Shown in pieces: positions 13,615 to 21,564 of a stretch of DNA of 35,507 bases. Where the stretch lies: the NCBI GenBank assembly GCA_009778185.1, contig WRKG01000294.1:1-35507 (forward strand). The letters run 5' to 3'. The notes under the pieces were generated by a model. The model ran no database searches, had not been told where the DNA came from, and was given only the letters and a program-made list of their open reading frames with translations. The first letter of the stretch is position 1; each line of letters opens with the position of its first letter. The translations under genes were made by a program, and so were the position numbers. The DNA is from Bacillota bacterium. GTDB taxonomy: Bacteria > Bacillota > Clostridia > Lachnospirales > WQUN01.

Positions 13615-14520
13615 ATGGACACACAATGGTTAATTGATACAATGGAAAAATGGTCGCCGCAAAAATGGGCAATGGACGGAGATAATGTGGGGTTACATAT
13701 TGGCGACCGCACTCGCAAAATATCTCGTGTGCTGACTGCACTAGATTTAACCGAGCCAGTTTTGCGCGAAGCCGTACAAGAAAGATTTGACTTTATAATT
13801 ACGCATCATCCGCTAATTTCGCGGCACGTTCCGCCTGTCAATAGCATTACAACCGATAATCCCCTGGGCAAAAAAATAATGACGCTAATTGCCAACGGAA
13901 TAGGTCATTTTTGCGCTCACACAAACCTCGATGTAGCCGCAAAAGGCGTAAACGACCTGCTTTTTGACCTTTTGTTACTTCAAAATAAAATTCCTTTGGT
14001 GCCACCAACCGAGCAAAATTACCCAACTTTGGGGCTTGTTGGCGATTTTACAATGGGCGGAGATAACGCAAATTGGGTTGACAGCATAAATTGGCTCGAT
14101 CCCACAAATGCGGTTTATCCCGCAAGCGAAGTTGACCAAACAAGCGGAATTACTTTAGCAACTTTTGCCGAACACGTATCTAAAGCCTTAAAAGTGCCGA
14201 ACATTCGTTATGTAGGCAATCAAGATAAGCCCATTCAAAAAGTAGCAATATGCGGTGGCAGCGGAGCAAATGCCAAAATGTTGCAAGCGGCAATATCTCA
14301 CAAATGCGATGTTTACGTTACTGGAGACATTGGTCATCATTTTGCACTGGATGCTCTCGAAAACGGGATTGCCCTAATTGACGGCACACATCACGCAACC
14401 GAAGTGCAAATATCCGCCGCAATAGCCAATCACATAAACGAAACCGCTAAACAGCAATCAGTAGAAATTTTTGCAAAGGCGGCACAAGCACAAACCGCTG
14501 TTTTTAGCGTGTTGCAATGA
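13615..14520 (+). CDS. Nif3-like dinuclear metal centre protein (DUF34/YbgI family)
   Basis: A 301-residue Nif3 family protein. Metal-site motifs visible: THHPL (63-67), AHTNLD (101-106), and near the C-terminus YVTGDIGHHFALDA and DGTHHATE. These supply the His, Asp and Glu ligands of the two-metal site. These proteins form hexameric rings; they are often labelled GTP cyclohydrolase 1 type 2 homologues, but the cell function is unsettled. ATG 13615 is set by AAAGGAG. Often found next to a TrmK-type tRNA methyltransferase in Firmicutes, but not here. A palindromic repeat with a T-run follows as a probable terminator. Confidence 0.9.
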   Translation: MDTQWLIDTMEKWSPQKWAMDGDNVGLHIGDRTRKISRVLTALDLTEPVLREAVQERFDFIITHHPLISRHVPPVNSITTDNPLGKKIMTLIANGIGHFCAHTNLDVAAKGVNDLLFDLLLLQNKIPLVPPTEQNYPTLGLVGDFTMGGDNANWVDSINWLDPTNAVYPASEVDQTSGITLATFAEHVSKALKVPNIRYVGNQDKPIQKVAICGGSGANAKMLQAAISHKCDVYVTGDIGHHFALDALENGIALIDGTHHATEVQISAAIANHINETAKQQSVEIFAKAAQAQTAVFSVLQ

Positions 14521-14529
14521 TTAAAACAT

Positions 14530-14556
14530 CGGGCGGATAATATCCGCCCGTTTTTT
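14530..14556 (+). terminator. Repeat-derived terminator after the Nif3-family gene
   Basis: CGGGCGGATA pairs with TATCCGCCCG, followed by TTTTTT, ten bases after the stop codon. The hairpin is the core of the GTAGGGGCGGATA repeat family, apparently used as a terminator. Confidence 0.75.
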
Positions 14557-14630
14557 CTAAATCGGCTTTTTTTATAATCGGCTTTTGCTATATCTAAATC
14601 GACTTTTTCTATAATCGGCTTTTGCTATAT
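14557..14630. repeat. 37-bp tandem duplication
   Basis: Two head-to-tail 37-base units (14557-14593 and 14594-14630), each CTAAATCG(G/A)CTTTTT followed by ATAATCGGCTTTTGCTATAT, with a few mismatches. Part of the sequence (ATCGGCTTTT) also recurs within each unit. No coding potential seen. Confidence 0.85.
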
Positions 14631-14687
14631 CTGCTCGTCTATTTTCGTTCGCTTGCCTTTGTCCGTCTATATATCGATATTATTATT

Positions 14688-15827
14688 TCATTGTTGATAT
14701 AAATTTGTCAATATTGGTAAATATTCCTGCACAATTTCTAAAATTTCTTCGATTATCGGTGGACGGTCAATTTCGATTTGCAAATATTTCAAAACGTCCT
14801 CCACATTATCGGTTGACGATATTCCAAAATTGGAAATGCCCAAAAAGTCAAATATAATTTGTGCATCTTGTGGGTGCATTTCTATATCAAAAATGACGTT
14901 GGGATTGGCAAAAGTTACAGGTTCGACTACCGCATTTGGCGAAGAAAGTATTGCGTCGCCTGCAATTATGCCGCCTTGAAATGTGCCGTCAATTTCGATT
15001 TGGGCTGGTGCAATTATTAAGCCTGTGAAATTTCCAATTACCTCAAAATTGGCGGTTTCCGTGTAAATAATTATGCTGTTGTTAAGTTGAGAAACATCAA
15101 TTTGCGGATTGGATGTAACTAAAATTGCGGTGCTTTCGTGCCAATCGTGAGCCGCCATTTCGCTGAAATTGCCCAAAAAATCGGCAAATGGGATTTCTGC
15201 CGATTGCCACCATTCTGGCGGAGAATCTCGCCAATGGTAATTTTTAGGCGTAATTTCTATTTTGTCGTACGAAAAATTTGTCCACTCTAAACGAGCCGAT
15301 ACGGTTAATGGATTGGATATTCTTGCGGTATTTTCAACTTGGCTTGTGATGTTGTAATTGCCCGCTGTGGGCTGTATTCTCGTGATTACCGTGTATATTT
15401 CCTCGTTTGCGGCAAGCGAAAACGAAACAGAAAACAGCGGCGAACCTGTGGTTGACACTTCAGAAGTAAATGAGCTTGCCAAAAATGCCGATATTGCGGC
15501 GTTTTGTTCGGCTCTGAAAGCCAACATAAAATTATCTGACAAATAAAAATTGCCGTTCTCGTATAATAGAAATTGCTCCAACTGCTCAAAATCAAGCATT
15601 TGCTCTATTTGAGATTCGTCCAACTCAACTTTTTGTTGCAATAAAAAAGCCACCTGTTCCGCAGATCCCACAGCTAAATTGTGAAACCCCGAAAACTGCA
15701 TATATTGGGCACTAATTATGCGGCTGGTTGCTGTAATTCCCAAAATTGTTGCGATTGTCAAAAAGGCAACCATCATAATCATAAGCACGAAAATATATGC
15801 TCCGCCAGCCTGTTTTTTAGCTTTCAT
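14688..15827 (-). CDS. Type IV pilus-associated, PilX-like membrane-anchored protein
   Basis: A 379-residue protein with a short basic N-terminus (MKAKKQAGGAYIF) followed by one long hydrophobic helix (VLMIMMVAFLTIATILGITATS). This is the layout of PilX-type minor pilins and other type IV pilus assembly proteins. The rest is an acidic extracytoplasmic domain rich in beta-strand-like stretches (ISNPLTVSARLEW, NFEVIGNFTGLIIAPAQIEIDGTFQGGIIAGDAIL). That last part looks like the bactofilin/polymer-like pattern seen in PilX-like proteins of Clostridia. Its start overlaps the end of a PilN-like gene by 11 bases. Assigned by architecture rather than a diagnostic motif. Confidence 0.55.
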   Translation of the reverse strand: MKAKKQAGGAYIFVLMIMMVAFLTIATILGITATSRIISAQYMQFSGFHNLAVGSAEQVAFLLQQKVELDESQIEQMLDFEQLEQFLLYENGNFYLSDNFMLAFRAEQNAAISAFLASSFTSEVSTTGSPLFSVSFSLAANEEIYTVITRIQPTAGNYNITSQVENTARISNPLTVSARLEWTNFSYDKIEITPKNYHWRDSPPEWWQSAEIPFADFLGNFSEMAAHDWHESTAILVTSNPQIDVSQLNNSIIIYTETANFEVIGNFTGLIIAPAQIEIDGTFQGGIIAGDAILSSPNAVVEPVTFANPNVIFDIEMHPQDAQIIFDFLGISNFGISSTDNVEDVLKYLQIEIDRPPIIEEILEIVQEYLPILTNLYQQ

Positions 15828-16344
15828 TTTGCCAAACTACCGATAACACGTAACGTATTTGGGAATCCTCGGTTAAAGTTGCGGATGTCATTTGCACCCG
15901 AGATGTCAACCCTGTATTTACCCATGCGTCGCGGTGAACGTCCGCCAAAGCTAGATTGTCAGTATCCAAAAATAAAGTTGCGCCGATGTCGTCAACCGTG
16001 GCATTTAGCAAAATAACGCCGTCTGGGAGCGTTTGCTGTATCATTTGCAATTTGTCAATGTTAAAAACTGGCAAATTTAAGTGGCTTGCAATGGACTGTT
16101 CGTAATGGGTTTGCATTTGATAATCCTGTACAATTTGCTGCATTTCTTCCGAATGAGAAAAGCGGTCATGTTGCAGTTGTTGTCCCAAAATTTGTGCTTG
16201 CGTTTGCTGGAAATTTGCCGTCAAAGTAATCGCAAGCAAAGCCATTGCAAACACGCCAATTATAACAATTTGCACGGTTGCCAACTTTTTAATTTGTCCG
16301 CTGACTGTTCTTGTGCTGATTATTTTTGTTGGTAATAGGTTCAT
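15817..16344 (-). CDS. PilN-like type IV pilus assembly protein
   Basis: A 175-residue protein beginning MNLLPTKI, the hallmark start of PilN, followed by a basic stretch and one transmembrane helix (VQIVIIGVFAMALLAITLTANF). Next is a coiled-coil-prone Gln-rich segment (about 50-90), then a small domain with the pattern L..IQQTLPDGVILLNATVDDIGATLFLDTDNLALADVH, as in PilN/ComN ferredoxin-like domains. PilN links the inner membrane ring of the pilus machine to PilM and PilO. No pilM, pilO or pilB is visible nearby. AGGAAAG lies about 11 bases before the ATG. Confidence 0.6.
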   Translation of the reverse strand: MNLLPTKIISTRTVSGQIKKLATVQIVIIGVFAMALLAITLTANFQQTQAQILGQQLQHDRFSHSEEMQQIVQDYQMQTHYEQSIASHLNLPVFNIDKLQMIQQTLPDGVILLNATVDDIGATLFLDTDNLALADVHRDAWVNTGLTSRVQMTSATLTEDSQIRYVLSVVWQNES

Positions 16345-16390
16345 TTTTCATGCTCTTTCCTGTTAAAATTTTTTTATTTTTGATATTGCT

Positions 16391-16448
16391 GTAGGGGCGG
16401 ATATTATCCGCCCGTAAGCCACAACTGGCGGATATTATCCGCCCCTAC
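16391..16448. repeat. GTAGGGGCGGATA-type palindromic element, 58 bp
   Basis: Mirror-image ends GTAGGGGCGGATA...TATCCGCCCCTAC, with the same 58-bp length and centre (TAAGCCACAAC) style as 11246-11303 (AAAGCCATCAC). Lies between dnaB and the pilus-like genes and could separate their transcripts. Confidence 0.9.
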
Positions 16449-16479
16449 GGTTTAACAACGGTTTAACAAATGCAATTTT

Positions 16480-17835
16480 TTAATAGCTAGGAAATTCGCT
16501 ATCTTCGGCATCACGAAAGCGGGTAAATTGCTCTAAATATACTAAATTTACTGTACCCGTTGGACCGTTTCGTTGTTTTGCAATAATCAGTTCGGCTGCA
16601 CTGGGATTTTCTGTATCTGGATTATAATATTTATCTCGATATAAAAACGCTACAATGTCGGCATCTTGTTCTATTGCGCCCGATTCGCGTAAATCGGATA
16701 ACATTGGGCGTTTATTTGACCGAGATTCCACGCTACGGCTTAATTGAGCCGCTGTTAGCACAGGTACATCTAATTCCTTTGCCAAAGCCTTAAGTTCACG
16801 AGATATTTCCGAAATTTCCAGTTGCCGAGATTCCGTTCGTGAAGATGTGGTTGTCATAAGTTGCAAATAATCGATTACAATCAACCCTAAATCTTTTTCC
16901 AATTTAAGACGGCGACATTTTGACCGTAACGCAGAAACGCTTATGCTGGGCGTATCGTCAATAAAAAGTTGAGCTTTATTTATCTCGTCCATCGCAACAA
17001 CAATATCTTCGTAATCATCATCGTTGACATCGCCAACACGAAATTTTTGCAATTCGAGGTTGGCAGCTACGCACAACATACGGTTGACAAGTTGCGTTTT
17101 GGACATTTCCAAGCTAAAAATGGCGGTTGGCAGTTGATTTTTGGTTGATACGTGCTGTGCAATGTTCAGCAAAAAAGCCGTTTTTCCCATTGACGGTCTT
17201 GCGCCGATAATAATTAAATCGGATTTTTGAAAGCCCGCCGTCATGTGATTAAGGTCAGAAAACCCAGTATCAACGCCAGTTAGATTGCCCTTGTGCGCGC
17301 GACGTTTTTCCAGTTCGTTCAACGAAACATTCACAATAGCGGCAATCGATTCAAAATTGCCGCCTTTGCGAGTTGACGAAAGTTCAAAAATAGCCTTTTC
17401 CGCGCGGTTGACAATGTTGTCGGCTTCGTCTTCGGCGGTGTAACTTTCGGCGGAAATTTGCGTTGTTACCTTGATAAGTTGCCGCAACATAAATTTATCG
17501 GCAACAATTTTGCTGTAATGTTCGGCGTGAAACGTGGTATAAGCGGCATCGACCAAATTTTTTATGTAATCCAAACCGCCGACTTGCTCAAAAACGCCTT
17601 GCTCGGATAATTTACTACTGACCGTTACAGTGTCAACAGGTTTTCGCTCGTCAAACAATGAAACAATAGCCTCAAAAACGGCTTTATTTTCGGGCTTGTA
17701 AAAACTATCGGCTTGCAAATATTCTAGCACAACAGAAATAGCCTCGGTTTCGAACATCATACTGCTTAAAACAGCCTGTTCCGCCAAAATATCATTTGGC
17801 GGAATTTTTGGTACATATTCCGAAAAATCGTCCAT
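16480..17835 (-). CDS. dnaB: Replicative DNA helicase DnaB (DnaC in Bacillus naming)
   Basis: 451 residues, normal length. The N-terminal DnaB domain (PPNDILAEQAVLSSMM, 12-27) binds primase. The C-terminal RecA-like motor has Walker A GARPSMGKTA (211-220) and Walker B VIDYLQLM (320-327), and the late SDLRESGAIEQDADIVAFLYRDKYY contains the arginine-finger region. It forms the hexameric ring that unwinds DNA at the fork. It starts five bases after the rplI stop, the common rplI-dnaB arrangement, and both are probably on one mRNA. Confidence 0.97.
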   Translation of the reverse strand: MDDFSEYVPKIPPNDILAEQAVLSSMMFETEAISVVLEYLQADSFYKPENKAVFEAIVSLFDERKPVDTVTVSSKLSEQGVFEQVGGLDYIKNLVDAAYTTFHAEHYSKIVADKFMLRQLIKVTTQISAESYTAEDEADNIVNRAEKAIFELSSTRKGGNFESIAAIVNVSLNELEKRRAHKGNLTGVDTGFSDLNHMTAGFQKSDLIIIGARPSMGKTAFLLNIAQHVSTKNQLPTAIFSLEMSKTQLVNRMLCVAANLELQKFRVGDVNDDDYEDIVVAMDEINKAQLFIDDTPSISVSALRSKCRRLKLEKDLGLIVIDYLQLMTTTSSRTESRQLEISEISRELKALAKELDVPVLTAAQLSRSVESRSNKRPMLSDLRESGAIEQDADIVAFLYRDKYYNPDTENPSAAELIIAKQRNGPTGTVNLVYLEQFTRFRDAEDSEFPSY

Positions 17836-17840
17836 CGCTG

Positions 17841-18287
17841 TTATTCTGCTACAATTTCGAGGTTAAGTTTGGCTGTAATTTCCGAGTACAATCTTATTGG
17901 GATAATTTTTTCGCCAATCGTTTTAATTTGTTCGTCTAGCACAATTTTTTTGCGATCTATTTGTATGCCAAACTGGGAAGAAAGTGCCGCTGCAATTTCC
18001 TTGTTGCCAACCGAGCCAAACATTTTGCCGTTTTCGCCCACTTTCATTGTAATTTTAACGCTAGTTTTTTCGATACGAGCGGCTAATTCTTGGGCGGCAG
18101 TAACTTCATTTTGGCGTTTGTTTTCCTCGGTTTTTTTCTTTTTTTCCCAGTCGTTTAGCGTGGATTTGGTTGCTTCCGCCGCCAATTTTTTGGGTATCAA
18201 AAAATTCTTAGCATGACCGTCCGAAACATTTATAACTTGTCCCTTTTTGCCCGTTCCCTTTACATCTTCAAGCAATATAACTTGCAT
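17841..18287 (-). CDS. rplI: 50S ribosomal protein L9
   Basis: A 148-residue L9. The N-terminal rRNA-binding domain MQVILLEDVKGTGKKGQVINVSDGHAKNFLIP is split here by motif: V.LLEDV..LGKKG (1-16) and V.V.DG.A.NFLIP (18-32). A long Lys/Glu-rich linker helix and the C-terminal domain (GKMFGSVGNKEIAAAL) follow. AAGGAG lies eight bases before the ATG. It is first in the rplI-dnaB operon. The DHH/GGDEF gene (gdpP) often found upstream in Firmicutes is missing; a GC-rich repeat lies there instead. Confidence 0.97.
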   Translation of the reverse strand: MQVILLEDVKGTGKKGQVINVSDGHAKNFLIPKKLAAEATKSTLNDWEKKKKTEENKRQNEVTAAQELAARIEKTSVKITMKVGENGKMFGSVGNKEIAAALSSQFGIQIDRKKIVLDEQIKTIGEKIIPIRLYSEITAKLNLEIVAE

Positions 18288-18329
18288 ATCAACATCTCCT
18301 TAAATACTAAATCAAAACCTTACATCAAA

Positions 18330-18399
18330 ACCTTGAGGCTCTGCCCCCCGCCTGCCGGCGGGCAGGCAAACCCCGCAAGGAACGCGTCCCTTGACCCGC
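18330..18399 (+). repeat. GC-rich two-hairpin intergenic repeat, copy R2
   Basis: Ends in CGCAAGG...CCCTTGACCCGC as in the other copies and contains CCTGCCGGCGGGCAGG (18351-18366), a perfect 16-base palindrome. It fills the gap between rplI and the FecR-domain gene. Confidence 0.85.
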
Positions 18400-18406
18400 A
18401 AATTTT

Positions 18407-20605
18407 TTATTCGAAGGGCAAAATTATTGGGATTTCTGGGTGGATAACTTGCGGATTTCCCATTTCGTCAAAATCTATTGTCGGAGTTAGCGGCAATAAT
18501 TCGTAAATTGGGATTTCTTCGAATTTTTCTTCTTGTTTAATTTGCTCATTTGGCTCAATTATTGGCATTTCGAAAATTGTTGGGTCAAAAATTTGCAAAT
18601 TTTGGTGGATAATTATTTCAATGGATAGCGGATGAAAAAATATCGGATTTCCGTTATTATCCAGTAAAATTACCGCAAAATTTTGCTCCGTTGCACTTTG
18701 CGAAAGCCTGTAACCTGTGCCGAGATTGTCTAACATTGTATTTTGCAAAGTTGCCGAGTCAAAAAATAAAATATCCGAAGTTACGTTTAACGCTGGATTT
18801 TCAGTAACGGCGGAAACAGCGGCTTGTGCGGTCGCAAAATTGCCGTTTACAACCAGCGGTTCGCCCATTCCGTCAAAATCTTCGTTCAGCAGCAACGCAA
18901 TGTAATGCGGAAAATTGCCAAAATCCAGTTCGTCAAACGAAAGTGCTACCGAATCGTCATTTATTATGTTGACATGATTTTCCTCAACACGTGGCGGAAA
19001 TCCGCCAGTTTCTGCAAAAGCGAATACACCCGCTAGCAAAACTGCATTCACCGTTGGCACAGGAACTTCAACAGATACGGTTAATGTGCCAGTTTGCAAA
19101 ATGTTTCCTGCCGAGTTGCGTACAATAACGTTAAAATGCAACGTTTCCGTTTCAGTGATTGGAAAAGTGCCGTTTAACAGGATTTCCGTTACATCGTCGT
19201 TATTGTGCGTTATTGTAACGTTTTCCGTGTTTAGGGTTAATCCCAAAGTATTGTTTTGCAAGGTGGATTCAAGCAATGGAGCGGTTTGTTCGGTCGCCGA
19301 ACCTGTTGTGTTGTGCGTTTGTACTAAAGTTCCGTCCGAAAATAAACTTATGGTTGCCACAGGAACAACAACATCGGGAATTTCGGGAACTTCCTCGGAT
19401 TCGGCGGTTGTTAGGTTGACAGTTAAACTTTGGCTGCCAAATAATTCTCCTCGATGAAAAAATCGCAAGTCAAAAGTGCGAATAATATTTCCGCTGCCAG
19501 ACAACTGAAAACCGCGTCCTGGCAAGGATAAATTTTGACCAATAATTTGCTCGGTTATGTCATTTCCCTGGTGATGTACGGTTAGATGGTCAAATTCAAA
19601 ATCGTTAGCAGCAACGGCGATTCCTATAAAATGCGTGGCTGGCGGACTTGCGGTGGATGTAACGCTGACAATTTGCCCTGTAGATGCCGCAATTATTCCG
19701 CTACTTTGTACGGCACTTCGTGAACCGTTGGCATTTTCGGAGACAAAATCGACAATGCTTGCCACTGGCGAAAATTCTTGATTTACTGTATCGGAAGGAA
19801 TCGGCGGCAATGTTGTCAACCTTGGCGGTGGCTCTTCGGCTGGCGGACGCAATTCTTCCAACCTTTCGGGGATTCTTTCTAATATACTTTCGTCCACAAA
19901 AGAGCTGTTTTCTAGTAAATATTCGCTGTTGTTGTATATCGAGTTAAGCGTAAAATAATCTAAATCTTCTAAATAAATTTCGCTGATGGCTAAATTTAAG
20001 TTGCTTTCGGGATCAACCCATTCAGTGATTATTTCGCCAGATATTGGCACTTCCACTTCGGCATCCGCCGTCCAAGCAGTCAAAATTTGCCCCTCTTCCA
20101 AAGGAGCATCCAAAACATCGCCTGCGCCAGTTAGCATTGTTATAAAAACAAAATCTTCGCCATGACCAAGCGTAAACATTGTGCCGCGTACTGTCATTGC
20201 AACGCTGCCGATATTTAGGTGAAGTTGCCTGTTTGTTTGGCTTTGCGGGACATTTACTAATGCTCCGCCACGGTCAACCGTTAAAGAAAGAAATTCGTCA
20301 ACCAAACTTATCGAAACATCCGTGTTTGGGCTTAACTTAAAAACAGAACCCATATCCATTCGCAAGTACATTTCTGTGGCCGCTCCCGTGGAAAGCCGAA
20401 AGCCGTCCGCCAAACGCAAATTTCTGTGGGCGCGTATTTGCTGACCATTCGGTCGGTAAACGGCAGAATTTCGCCCATCAATCCGAAGTATAGAAATCGT
20501 CCGAGAACGTGGTAAAGTCGCCTGTACTATTTGGGTTGGCAATATTGAAATAAGCAACGCAAAAAATATTGCAAAAACAAACATATTTTTGTAACTTTTG
20601 AACAA
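18407..20605 (-). CDS. Secreted FecR-domain protein
   Basis: A 732-residue exported protein. Signal peptide: lysine, then FVFAIFFALLISILPTQIVQA (cleavage probable near residue 29). A FecR-like domain follows (about 45-150), with LRLADGFRLSTGAATEMYLRMD, SVFKLSPNTDVSI, VDRGGALVNV and SVAMTVRGTMFTLGHG. A Pro-rich stretch (PPAEEPPPRLTTLPPIP, near 260) leads into several beta-rich, Thr/Asn-rich segments without a recognisable domain, and a Pro/Glu-rich end. FecR domains otherwise relay signals to sigma factors, but no sigma factor gene is adjacent and there is no transmembrane helix besides the signal. A surface or structural role is more likely here. Confidence 0.75.
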   Translation of the reverse strand: MFKSYKNMFVFAIFFALLISILPTQIVQATLPRSRTISILRIDGRNSAVYRPNGQQIRAHRNLRLADGFRLSTGAATEMYLRMDMGSVFKLSPNTDVSISLVDEFLSLTVDRGGALVNVPQSQTNRQLHLNIGSVAMTVRGTMFTLGHGEDFVFITMLTGAGDVLDAPLEEGQILTAWTADAEVEVPISGEIITEWVDPESNLNLAISEIYLEDLDYFTLNSIYNNSEYLLENSSFVDESILERIPERLEELRPPAEEPPPRLTTLPPIPSDTVNQEFSPVASIVDFVSENANGSRSAVQSSGIIAASTGQIVSVTSTASPPATHFIGIAVAANDFEFDHLTVHHQGNDITEQIIGQNLSLPGRGFQLSGSGNIIRTFDLRFFHRGELFGSQSLTVNLTTAESEEVPEIPDVVVPVATISLFSDGTLVQTHNTTGSATEQTAPLLESTLQNNTLGLTLNTENVTITHNNDDVTEILLNGTFPITETETLHFNVIVRNSAGNILQTGTLTVSVEVPVPTVNAVLLAGVFAFAETGGFPPRVEENHVNIINDDSVALSFDELDFGNFPHYIALLLNEDFDGMGEPLVVNGNFATAQAAVSAVTENPALNVTSDILFFDSATLQNTMLDNLGTGYRLSQSATEQNFAVILLDNNGNPIFFHPLSIEIIIHQNLQIFDPTIFEMPIIEPNEQIKQEEKFEEIPIYELLPLTPTIDFDEMGNPQVIHPEIPIILPFE

Positions 20606-20654
20606 TTTAATCCCTTCTTTCGCAATTTAATTTGCAAGTAAATCTTACAATTTT

Positions 20655-20682
20655 ATTATACTACAACAAAAAAAATATGCAA
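20655..20682 (-). promoter_or_regulatory. Promoter for the FecR-domain gene
   Basis: Minus-strand TTGCAT (20682-20677), 16-base spacer, TATAAT (20660-20655), about 50 bases before the ATG. Confidence 0.6.
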
Positions 20683-20690
20683 GGTTTTAT

Positions 20691-20719
20691 TTGACAACCT
20701 GTTTTTTTTTTGATACACT
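20691..20719 (+). promoter_or_regulatory. Promoter for the GT2 gene at 20748
   Basis: TTGACA (20691-20696), 17 bases, TACACT (20714-20719), with TGA directly before the -10 (extended -10). It is back to back with the FecR-gene promoter. Confidence 0.7.
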
Positions 20720-20747
20720 ATAAAAAATATTTACAAAGGAAAAATCC

Positions 20748-21488
20748 ATGAAAATTAGTATAATAATGGCTGCATACAATGCAGAAAAAACCATTGCGGA
20801 ATCCGTAAATTCGGTAATATCCCAAACTTTTGAGGATTGGGAACTAATAATTGCAGACGATAAATCTTCGGATAACACAATAGCGGCTATTCCACAAGAT
20901 TATCGCATAAGAATAATAAAATCCGAGACAAACAGCGGAGCCGCTGCCGCAAGAAATTTAGCTGTAGCCGCCGCAACTGGCGATTGGCTAGCTTTTTTGG
21001 ATAGCGACGATTTGTGGCATCCGCAAAAGTTGCAAAAACAGGCAGAACACATAAAAAAAACAAACGCCAAAATTTGCTACACCGCAACCGCCTACATCAA
21101 CGAAACAGGCGAACCTTACAATTATACACTGGCGGCAAATCCCATTTTAACCTACAAAGAATTGCTAAAACGCAATTTAATGTCCTGTTCTTCTGTTGTG
21201 CTAAAAAAAGATTTATTTGTACCGTTTCCCGTGGGTTATATTCACGAAGATTATGCAATTTGGCTAAAAATACTGCAAAAAGAAAAGCAAGCACAAGGAA
21301 TAAACGAACCTTTGCTAATTTATCGTATGGTAAAAGGCTCTAAATCGGATAATCGCTTTTCTTCGGCTATTATGACATACAACGCATACAAATACGCCAA
21401 TTACAACAAACCAATCGCCCTTTTGCTGACTATTCGATACGCAATTCACAGCATAAAAAAACGGCTAAAAATAAAACTCAACATATAA
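20748..21488 (+). CDS. Family 2 glycosyltransferase (surface polysaccharide type)
   Basis: A 246-residue GT-A fold enzyme: MKISIIMAAYNAEKTI (nucleotide-binding strand), LIIADDKSSDNT, then AFLDSDDLWHPQKL (D-x-D-type metal site, about 82-95) and HEDYAIWLKIL (catalytic acidic region, about 166-176). Lacks transmembrane segments; the basic C-terminus (IKKRLKIKLNI) may touch the membrane. Such enzymes add one sugar to a surface glycan. AAAGGA precedes the ATG. It is a single-gene unit with its own promoter, not in a visible polysaccharide cluster, and a GC-rich repeat directly follows. Confidence 0.9.
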   Translation: MKISIIMAAYNAEKTIAESVNSVISQTFEDWELIIADDKSSDNTIAAIPQDYRIRIIKSETNSGAAAARNLAVAAATGDWLAFLDSDDLWHPQKLQKQAEHIKKTNAKICYTATAYINETGEPYNYTLAANPILTYKELLKRNLMSCSSVVLKKDLFVPFPVGYIHEDYAIWLKILQKEKQAQGINEPLLIYRMVKGSKSDNRFSSAIMTYNAYKYANYNKPIALLLTIRYAIHSIKKRLKIKLNI

Positions 21489-21492
21489 AATT

Positions 21493-21562
21493 CGCGGGTC
21501 AAGGGCGCGCGCGTCCTTGCGGGTTCGGGCAGCCTGTCCGCCGGCAGGCGGGCGCCCGAGGT
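21493..21562 (-). repeat. GC-rich two-hairpin intergenic repeat, copy R3 (inverted)
   Basis: Reverse-orientation copy lying exactly between two convergent genes (stops at 21488 and 21565). It contains a one-mismatch version of the 16-base nested palindrome (21533-21548) and the AAGG...CGCGCGCG...CCTT hairpin. Likely to act as a two-way transcription barrier, although T-runs are short. Confidence 0.85.
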
Positions 21563-21564
21563 TT

